Assembly (NCBI GenBank): GCA_019747615.1
Contig: JAIEQQ010000573.1
Coordinates: forward strand, 1-11,225
Origin: Phycisphaerales bacterium
GTDB taxonomy: Bacteria; Planctomycetota; Phycisphaerae; Phycisphaerales; UBA1924
Direction: 5' to 3'
DNA length: 11,225 nt
Shown: positions 6,425 to 11,225 of the stretch, in pieces
How the letters are laid out: the number at the start of each line of letters is the position of its first letter
Position numbering within the stretch: position 1 is the first letter of the stretch
The notes under the pieces: generated by a model
What the model was told of the DNA's origin: nothing
Databases searched by the model: none
What the model saw: the letters and a program-made list of their open reading frames with translations, nothing else
Made by a program: the position numbers and the translations under genes

Positions 6425-7821
6425 GCACGCACGACCCGATCGCGAGCGATCTCAAGGCACACTTCGGCGCCTCGCCGATCACGGTGTGCGTGATGGGCTT
6501 GGGGTATGTCGGGCTGCCGCTGGCGCACGCGTTTCATCGCGGGGGCGGCAGCGGCGGCCGAGCCGGAGCGAATGCGACGATCGCCGGCAGCACGCCCTGC
6601 AACGTCATCGGCTTCGATACCGATCCGGCCAAGCCCGCGGCGTTCGCCTCGCGGCCGCCTCGGGCGTATTTGAAGCACCTGGGGCAGGATGTCTACGACG
6701 AACTGGCGTCCAGCGGGCGCTTCACGCCGACGACCGATGAGTCGCGACTGGCCGACGCCGACGCGATCCTGGTCTGCGTGCCGACGCCGCTGGACGAGCG
6801 ACACGAGCCGGACCTGTCGTATGTCGTTGGCTCGGCTCGCGCGATCGCACGCCACCTGCGGCGCGGGCAGCTCATCGTGCTGGAGTCCACGACGTATCCC
6901 GGAACGACCCGCAACGAGTTCCTCGCCCCACTGCTGGCGGCCCATCCAACATGGCAGCACGGCGTGGACTACTTCGTCGCCTTCAGCCCCGAGCGCGAAG
7001 ACCCCGGCAACAAGCTCCACCCCACGTCCACGATCCCCAAGGTCGTCGGCGGCCTTGACGAGCTCAGCGGGCACGCGGCGTGCGCGCTGTACTCGCGTGC
7101 ATTCCAGACGGTTGTGCCCGTGCGATCCGCCGAGATCGCCGAGAGCTCCAAGATTCTGGAGAACACGTTCCGCGCTGTGAACATCGCGCTGGTCAATGAG
7201 CTGAAGGTGGTCTTCAGCGCGATGGGCGTGGACATCTGGGAAGTCATCAACGCCGCGAAGACCAAGCCGTTTGGCTTCATGCCGTTTTACCCCGGCCCGG
7301 GGCTCGGGGGCCATTGCATCCCGATCGACCCGTTCTATCTGGCGTGGCTGGCCCGCAAGATCGGCACGCCGTCGGAGTTCATCGAGCTGGCCGGGCGGAT
7401 CAACACGACGATGCCGTCGCGCGTGGTGGGGATCGCGATCGAGGCCCTCCGCGATCATGGGCGAGCCGTCGCCGGCTCGCGCGTGCTGATCATGGGCCTG
7501 GCGTACAAGCCGGATATCGACGACGTGCGCGAGAGCCCGAGCTTTGAGCTCATCGATCGGCTGCGCGACCTGGGCGCGGGCGTGGAATACACCGACCCGC
7601 ACGTGAGCGCCACGCACCCGGGGCGCAAGTACGACCTGGAGATGACCAGCGTCTCGCTGACGCCTGAGACGCTGGCGTCGTACGACTGCGTGATCATCGC
7701 GACGCACCACGCGCTGTTCGACTTCGCGATGGTGGCGGAGCACGCGCGGCTCGTCGTCGATACGCGCAACGCGATGGCGGCGTTCGCGGGGGAGATGGGT
7801 ACTCGCCTCGTCAAGGCATGA
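6421..7821 (+). CDS. Nucleotide-sugar 6-dehydrogenase (UDP-HexNAc dehydrogenase type)
   Basis: Oxidises the C6 hydroxyl of a UDP-sugar to a carboxylate using two NAD+, supplying uronic acids for surface polysaccharide. Of 466 residues, the N-terminal NAD-binding domain has 'GLGYVGLP' (26-33) and 'IGFDTDP' (63-69). Further family marks are 'VCVPTPLD' (118-125), 'ESTTYPGTT' (155-163) and 'FSPEREDPGN' (188-197). The catalytic Cys299 lies in 'GLGGHCIPIDP', and Lys244 and Asn248 in 'SKILENTFR' match conserved positions. 'YKPDIDDVRESP' (362-373) marks the C-terminal UDP-binding domain. The 'PEREDPGN' form points to UDP-GlcNAc/UDP-ManNAc dehydrogenases (WbpA/WecC-like) rather than UDP-glucose enzymes, but the substrate is not certain. 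The start is GTG 6421, the only sensible one. A roughly 17-residue insertion of Gly/Ser/Ala/Asn (about 40-60) separates the first helix from the second strand and is unusual. Confidence 0.92.
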   Translation: MSTHDPIASDLKAHFGASPITVCVMGLGYVGLPLAHAFHRGGGSGGRAGANATIAGSTPCNVIGFDTDPAKPAAFASRPPRAYLKHLGQDVYDELASSGRFTPTTDESRLADADAILVCVPTPLDERHEPDLSYVVGSARAIARHLRRGQLIVLESTTYPGTTRNEFLAPLLAAHPTWQHGVDYFVAFSPEREDPGNKLHPTSTIPKVVGGLDELSGHAACALYSRAFQTVVPVRSAEIAESSKILENTFRAVNIALVNELKVVFSAMGVDIWEVINAAKTKPFGFMPFYPGPGLGGHCIPIDPFYLAWLARKIGTPSEFIELAGRINTTMPSRVVGIAIEALRDHGRAVAGSRVLIMGLAYKPDIDDVRESPSFELIDRLRDLGAGVEYTDPHVSATHPGRKYDLEMTSVSLTPETLASYDCVIIATHHALFDFAMVAEHARLVVDTRNAMAAFAGEMGTRLVKA

Positions 7822-7824
7822 GTG

Positions 7825-8385
7825 CTAGGGCTCGGCGTCGGGCTCGCGAGCGCGTTGGACTGCCTTCGGCGTGACGGGATGCGTGAAGCCGATCAAGAAC
7901 AGCCGGTACACGAGGAACGTGAACATGGCCGCGAGGGCGATGCCGATCGCCACCGCGTAGAGCCAGAGCACGATGTAGTTTTCAATGACGGAGTGGTTCA
8001 CATGGAGGCGGGCCCAACCGGGATACTGCTGATACTTCTCATAGCCATGACCTTCACCAGACAGCTTGATCGCTCGGTGTACATGTGCGGCTTCCTCTTC
8101 GGTGAGCGATGCCCCACTTTTCCATGTAAATGAGTACTCGATATCAAGGGGTCTGTCGCCCTTCTCGAAATACTGGTGTCGGCGAACGAGCGACGGCTCG
8201 CGAACAGCGAAGTCGTTCGGGAAGTAGTGCTTCGCCACTCGCGTCTCTGTCGAGCTATAGATCGCTCGCACCGGGATGAAGCCCCAAGTGATGCGAGAGC
8301 AGGACGCGGCGAGACCCAGAAACACGATGCAGAGAACGAGTGCCACCCATGTGGGTCGGCCGGTCTTTGGCGTTGCGATCGTCAT
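7825..8385 (-). CDS. Hypothetical membrane protein, lower GC than neighbours
   Basis: Product of 186 residues that I do not recognise. A hydrophobic segment at about 12-28 ends in Ala-Ala-Ser-Cys29, so it is either a membrane anchor or a weak lipoprotein signal (the lipobox has Ala instead of Leu at -3). A second strong hydrophobic segment runs from about 138 to 165. The part between (about 30-135) is polar with many Tyr, His and Glu and is probably extracytoplasmic, with both ends in or near the cytoplasm. The ATG at 8385 is preceded by AAAGG with seven-base spacing; a TTG one codon earlier is less likely. It converges on the dehydrogenase with only three bases between stop codons. G+C is about 53% over 7981-8160 by hand count, against about 67% in a dehydrogenase sample, which suggests different origin or relaxed constraint. 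Confidence 0.7.
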   Translation of the reverse strand: MTIATPKTGRPTWVALVLCIVFLGLAASCSRITWGFIPVRAIYSSTETRVAKHYFPNDFAVREPSLVRRHQYFEKGDRPLDIEYSFTWKSGASLTEEEAAHVHRAIKLSGEGHGYEKYQQYPGWARLHVNHSVIENYIVLWLYAVAIGIALAAMFTFLVYRLFLIGFTHPVTPKAVQRAREPDAEP

Positions 8386-8392
8386 CAATGCG

Positions 8393-8397
8393 CCTTT
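8393..8397 (-). promoter_or_regulatory. Shine-Dalgarno of the hypothetical membrane protein gene
   Basis: On the minus strand AAAGG lies seven bases before ATG 8385, which favours this start over the adjoining TTG at 8388. Confidence 0.65.
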
Positions 8398-8558
8398 GCT
8401 CAGAAAATGCTGCCCTCAACCCCGTGAGCAGTACGAACGCCGCCGACTTCGGAGTGACGTGCGATTGTTGGCGTCGCGGCGTACGGGGTCACCCGAGCAT
8501 GGAATGCATAGACGAGGAACCAGATGGGGCGTCGCGCGTTGGGTCACCTACGCCAATG

Positions 8559-8587
8559 AAAAGCCCCGGGCTCACATGAGCCGGGGC
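8559..8587 (-). terminator. Intrinsic terminator of the dockerin-tailed protein gene
   Basis: On the minus strand a GC-rich stem, GCCCCGG plus CTC (8563-8573, one bulged G) paired with GAG plus CCGGGGC (8578-8587), is followed directly by TTTT (8562-8559). It lies about 125 bp downstream of the TAA at 8713 on that strand. The stem followed by a T-run gives a clear direction. Confidence 0.8.
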
Positions 8588-8602
8588 CTTGATCTGCATT
8601 CA

Positions 8603-8626
8603 CGATTGCCGAATCCCGATTGCCGA
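8603..8626. repeat. Short tandem repeat, CGATTGCCGA twice
   Basis: CGATTGCCGA occurs at 8603-8612 and 8617-8626 with a 14-bp period (unit CGATTGCCGAATCC). It lies between the terminator and the palindrome, in the 3' untranslated part of the dockerin-tailed gene. It may be part of a dispersed intergenic repeat. Confidence 0.5.
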
Positions 8627-8653
8627 TGCAGCGCGAGCCGATTGTCTGCGAGA

Positions 8654-8672
8654 GGCAGGCGGGACGCCTGCC
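8654..8672. repeat. Palindromic dispersed-repeat-like sequence
   Basis: GGCAGGCG (8654-8661) and CGCCTGCC (8665-8672) form a perfect eight-base-pair stem with a GGA loop, followed by CCAC. From memory, sequences of the form GGCAGGCGGGACGCCTGCC recur in intergenic regions of planctomycete and verrucomicrobial genomes. Only one copy is in this window, so the dispersed nature is recalled, not observed. Confidence 0.5.
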
Positions 8673-8712
8673 CCACACTCAATCCTTGGCCCTCAGCCGT
8701 CGGCCCTTCCGC

Positions 8713-11225
8713 TTAGAACGCGCAGCCGTCGAAGAAGATCGCGAAGAACCGGTTGTAGTCGCCCTCGGTCACGCCGTTGTTCGTGTCGAAGGTGCCGAAG
8801 GGCGGCAGGGGATCGCCGCTGTCGTTGGCGATGTCACAGACCGGGAAGGCGTCAAAGAAGTTGGCGAAGAAGACGTTGTAGTCCGACTCGGTCACGCCGT
8901 TGTTGGTCGCGGTCGTGGTGCCGGGGATGGCCGGGGTGTTGCTGCCGGCGGGGCGGGCGAGGAACTGGCCGTCGTCGGCGGCGATGTCGGCCGGGTTGCA
9001 ACGGGCGGCGGCAAGGCTCGGCAGCGAGATCAGGATCACGGCGTGGCCGATCTCGTTGGGCGTGCAGTTGAAGTTGCTGTCGCGGAGCGATACCTGGATA
9101 TAGGCCCGGCGCTGGGCGTCGATCCAGGTGCGGCCGTCGCGGATGGTGTTCACGAACGCGTTGTCATCGGCGATGCCGTTGGCGTTGAGGTCCACCGGGT
9201 CGCCCTCGCGGACGATCACGGCTGTGTTGTTCCAGACCATCACACCGTTAGAGCGGCGAGTGGGCTCGTCGCTGATGCCGGCGATGATGGTGTCCGCGCC
9301 GTTGGTATAGACGGAGAAGAAGGTGGCCGTGAATCCGGCGGTGCCGCCGGGGGATGTGGGATTGGTGTCAGACCAAACCTCGGTCGAGCCGGTGAAGATC
9401 GGGTCGCCGGTGCGGGTGTAGAACGCGCCGTTGCGGAGCACGACGTCGTTGTTGGTCGCAGCGGACGTGGCCGCGAAGCTCACCCAGTCGCCAGCGGGGC
9501 TCATCGAGAAGTCACCTGAGAACGTGCCGGCGGTGACGCCAGCGCCGACAGGGTCACCCGGGAGGGCCTTGCCCTCTTGGATGACGGTGGCACCGGTCCT
9601 CACGAGGACATCGTTGGCCGTGGTGGCGGGCCCGTTGATGAGGCCGCCGAGCATCCAGGTCACGCCGTCGGCGGCGATGAAGCAGCCGGTGGTGTAGCCG
9701 AAGCTCTCGGCGGTGAACAGCGAAGCCATCGTGTTGGTGTCGCCGGCGACGATCCCGGAGCCGTCAATGTTCGGCGCCGTGCCGAGGCGGGCGAGCGTGG
9801 TGACGGTCGCGGCGTTGGTGGCGAGGCCGAACATGGAGTTGTTCAGGCCGCTGGTGCCTGCGCCCGCCAAAGCGGCGCGGAAGGAGACATTGCCGGCGGT
9901 GGTGATGCCGGTAGCCTCGTTGGTCGCGCCCCACGTGACGGCGCTGGGGATGCCAGCCGGGAGCGCCGCGCCCTCGCGGACGAGGACGTTGATTGTGCCG
10001 TCGGCGTTGCGGCGGGCGACGTAGTCGTCGTTGGTCGTTGCGGGGTCCGAGGCGCCGGAGAAGGCGAGCTGGCCGGCGTTGTTGACGAAAGTCTGGCCGT
10101 CGAGCGTGGCGCCAGCGTTCTCGCCAGCGAGGTCCGGGGCCAGCGAGGTGGTGCCCTTCTGCACGACACCGATCCAGGTCGGCGTGGCGAGCGTGGCGTC
10201 ACCGATAAACAGGGCGCGGTCGTTGGTCGGGTCGCTGCCGTCGAGCTGACCGGCGAACGAGAACTTGGTGCCGTCGGCCGAGCCGCCGAAGCGCGCGAAG
10301 ACGTTCGAGCTCGCGGTCGAGAGCGAGCTCCACGTGCGAGTGCCGGTGGGGACGGTCGCCAGACGAGCCGCGGCGGTGCCACCGGGGTTGTTGGTGATCA
10401 GCACGCGTTGCAGCGTCGCGCCCGAGGGGGCGGCGATGAAGTTGCTCTTGCTGGCGTTGTTGTTGTTCGCGAAGAGGTCAACACCCGAGCCGGTGACGCT
10501 GGCGGTCGCAGTGATCGCGCCACCGCCAGCGACATCGCACGTCAGCGTCGCGGTGTAGGTGGTGCTCAGCGGCACGGTTCCGGCCGACCAGACGACCGTG
10601 TTGCCCGGGCCCGCCGCGAGGCTGCCATTGCTGGCGGTACCGCCTGTGAACGTGACGCCGGCCGGGAGCGTGATCGTGCCGACCACGCCTTCGGAGCCCA
10701 GATCCGCGGCGCCGTTGGAGATCGTCACGGTGTATGTCAGCGTCCCGGTGCCGGGCGCGACATCGCAGACAAACGGGTTCGTCAGCGTGATTCCCAAGTC
10801 AGACTCGCCACTGACGCACTCAGAATCCGGCGCGCTGGCCGAGTTGCGGAAGTCCGCACCCGTCGCGTGTGAGACCGCGGTGAAATCGGCGGAGTTGTTG
10901 TTCGTGTCGGTGCAGCCGAAGCCGGCGCGACGACCGGCGGTGGTGGTCGAGAGGCTGGGGGCAACGCCCGCGCCCTCGAAGCAGTTGGTGCCGGTGCCGT
11001 AGCCGACGAAATCGATGATGCCGACGGTGGGGCAGGAGACGGTCAGCGTGGTGGTGTTATCAACGAGCGCGAACTTGCCAGCGACGGCTGCGGCGCTGAT
11101 GGAGTTGCTGGTTTGGTCAAAGCCCATCGGCAGTTCGTTGCCGGTGGCGGCGGCGTTCAAGCGGACCAGGAAGTAGCCGTCGCCAGGGATCGTGCCCGTG
11201 AGCAGGACGCGCGACCAGGAGAAGC
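8713..11225 (-). CDS. Secreted multidomain protein with dockerin-like C-terminus (5' end missing)
   Basis: The reading frame stays open to the right edge, so the start and any signal peptide lie outside; 836 residues are visible. In order: a lamin-tail-like domain (11223 to about 10815; 'GYFLVRL', 'GKFALVDN', 'IIDFVGYG', then a 'GCTDTNNNSADF' segment); a DUF11-like beta domain (about 10803-10434; 'LTYTVTISNGAADLGSEG'); a long beta-rich region (about 10413-9003) with motifs of the NxxGxxxF kind such as 'NNAGQLAF' and 'TTAGNVSF' and repeated 'VREG' phrases; and a C-terminal dockerin-like module (9000-8713). That module starts 'CNPADIAADDG', has two 'NNGVTE-DYN-FFA-FF' repeats and ends 'DGCAF'. 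The Asp/Asn-rich loops resemble calcium-binding dockerin loops. The protein is probably exported and sorted or attached through its C-terminus, as proposed for related Phycisphaerae proteins. TTG 11158-11160 is in frame but is not the real start. A terminator follows at 8587-8559. Confidence 0.88.
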   Translation of the reverse strand, partial: FSWSRVLLTGTIPGDGYFLVRLNAAATGNELPMGFDQTSNSISAAAVAGKFALVDNTTTLTVSCPTVGIIDFVGYGTGTNCFEGAGVAPSLSTTTAGRRAGFGCTDTNNNSADFTAVSHATGADFRNSASAPDSECVSGESDLGITLTNPFVCDVAPGTGTLTYTVTISNGAADLGSEGVVGTITLPAGVTFTGGTASNGSLAAGPGNTVVWSAGTVPLSTTYTATLTCDVAGGGAITATASVTGSGVDLFANNNNASKSNFIAAPSGATLQRVLITNNPGGTAAARLATVPTGTRTWSSLSTASSNVFARFGGSADGTKFSFAGQLDGSDPTNDRALFIGDATLATPTWIGVVQKGTTSLAPDLAGENAGATLDGQTFVNNAGQLAFSGASDPATTNDDYVARRNADGTINVLVREGAALPAGIPSAVTWGATNEATGITTAGNVSFRAALAGAGTSGLNNSMFGLATNAATVTTLARLGTAPNIDGSGIVAGDTNTMASLFTAESFGYTTGCFIAADGVTWMLGGLINGPATTANDVLVRTGATVIQEGKALPGDPVGAGVTAGTFSGDFSMSPAGDWVSFAATSAATNNDVVLRNGAFYTRTGDPIFTGSTEVWSDTNPTSPGGTAGFTATFFSVYTNGADTIIAGISDEPTRRSNGVMVWNNTAVIVREGDPVDLNANGIADDNAFVNTIRDGRTWIDAQRRAYIQVSLRDSNFNCTPNEIGHAVILISLPSLAAARCNPADIAADDGQFLARPAGSNTPAIPGTTTATNNGVTESDYNVFFANFFDAFPVCDIANDSGDPLPPFGTFDTNNGVTEGDYNRFFAIFFDGCAF
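8728..8904 (-). repeat. Duplicated 54-bp dockerin-like coding repeat
   Basis: Segments 8728-8781 and 8851-8904 each encode the 18 residues of one dockerin-like half and agree at about 45 of 54 bases in the same frame. They are separated by 69 bp encoding the 'FPVCDIANDSGDPLPPFG' linker. Only the repeated halves are similar, as expected for an internally duplicated calcium-loop module. Confidence 0.8.

Larger units (their letters stand above)
8386..8712. other. 327-bp intergenic region
   Basis: Lies upstream of the hypothetical membrane gene and downstream of the dockerin-tailed protein gene, both on the minus strand. From right to left it holds a short palindrome, a small tandem repeat and an intrinsic terminator, each listed separately. 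The part from about 8398 to 8558 should hold the promoter of the hypothetical gene, but I cannot point to convincing -35/-10 boxes. An open plus-strand frame crosses the region, but its translation runs through the terminator and repeat and looks spurious. Confidence 0.6.

Noticed and set aside
6397..7743. Minus-strand open frame of 448 codons
   Set aside because: It lies opposite the clearly recognised dehydrogenase; the His/Arg/Asp-rich translation matches nothing and is the shadow of the real codons.
8276..8716. Plus-strand open frame of 146 codons across the intergenic region
   Set aside because: It runs through the terminator hairpin and the GGCAGGCG palindrome, overlaps the start of the hypothetical gene on the other strand, and its 'ARGRRDACPT' segment is simply the translated palindrome.
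8728..8904. Dispersed DNA repeat or mobile element
   Set aside because: The two copies are in frame and encode the paired dockerin-like halves, so protein-level duplication explains them.
9577..10872. Plus-strand open frame of 431 codons
   Set aside because: It is antisense to the dockerin-tailed protein gene, has a Gly/Arg/Asp/Val-rich translation without domains, and exists because the GC-rich opposite strand lacks stops.

Overview
This is a GC-rich window (roughly two thirds G+C by eye) that most likely comes from a planctomycete of the Phycisphaerae type. The best evidence is the gene at the right edge. It ends in two near-identical 'NNGVTEGDYN' repeats and a terminal Asp-Gly-Cys, the form of dockerin-like C-terminus I know from Phycisphaerae secreted proteins. 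A small membrane protein with a C-terminal CxxC/CxxC zinc ribbon and a secreted HEAT-like protein with a Pro/Ala/Thr tail are also typical of planctomycetes. No rRNA, tRNA, CRISPR array, transposase or phage gene is visible.

Left part (1-2698). A 5' leader with a 10-bp tandem repeat precedes a lipoprotein with TPR-like helices and a C-terminal SPOR domain (252-1112). A stem-loop and a possible -10 box follow, then a secreted HEAT-like protein whose start at 1303 is fixed by a strong Shine-Dalgarno. Between that gene and the convergent acpS lies a 155-bp imperfect inverted repeat (2520-2674) with a strong hairpin in each arm. It looks like a REP/MITE-type mobile repeat that may also terminate both genes.

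Centre (2699-6209). acpS (holo-ACP synthase, minus) is divergent from the zinc-ribbon membrane protein (plus). The latter overlaps tail-to-tail by 55 bp with a metallo-beta-lactamase-fold hydrolase resembling NAPE-PLD/UlaG-like enzymes. That hydrolase lies 20 bp downstream of a cardiolipin synthase on the same strand. The pair is a plausible two-gene phospholipid operon: one enzyme makes or remodels phosphatidyl lipids, and the other resembles phospholipid-cleaving hydrolases.

Right part (6210-11225). A nucleotide-sugar 6-dehydrogenase of the UDP-HexNAc type (surface polysaccharide precursor supply) starts at a GTG that overlaps a tiny upstream ORF by four bases. It carries an unusual Gly/Ser/Ala-rich insertion in its NAD-binding fold. 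It converges, three bases apart, on a lower-GC hypothetical membrane protein. A 327-bp intergenic stretch then holds a clear minus-strand terminator and two short dispersed-repeat-like sequences. The remaining 2.5 kb is the 3' portion of a large secreted multidomain protein: lamin-tail-like, DUF11-like, NxxGxxxF repeats, then dockerin-like. Its 5' end is outside the window.

Overall this is mostly housekeeping and cell-envelope content. I did not find a clear new defence or mobile system. The most unusual items are the inverted-repeat element, the cls/hydrolase pair, the insertion in the dehydrogenase and the dockerin-tailed protein.
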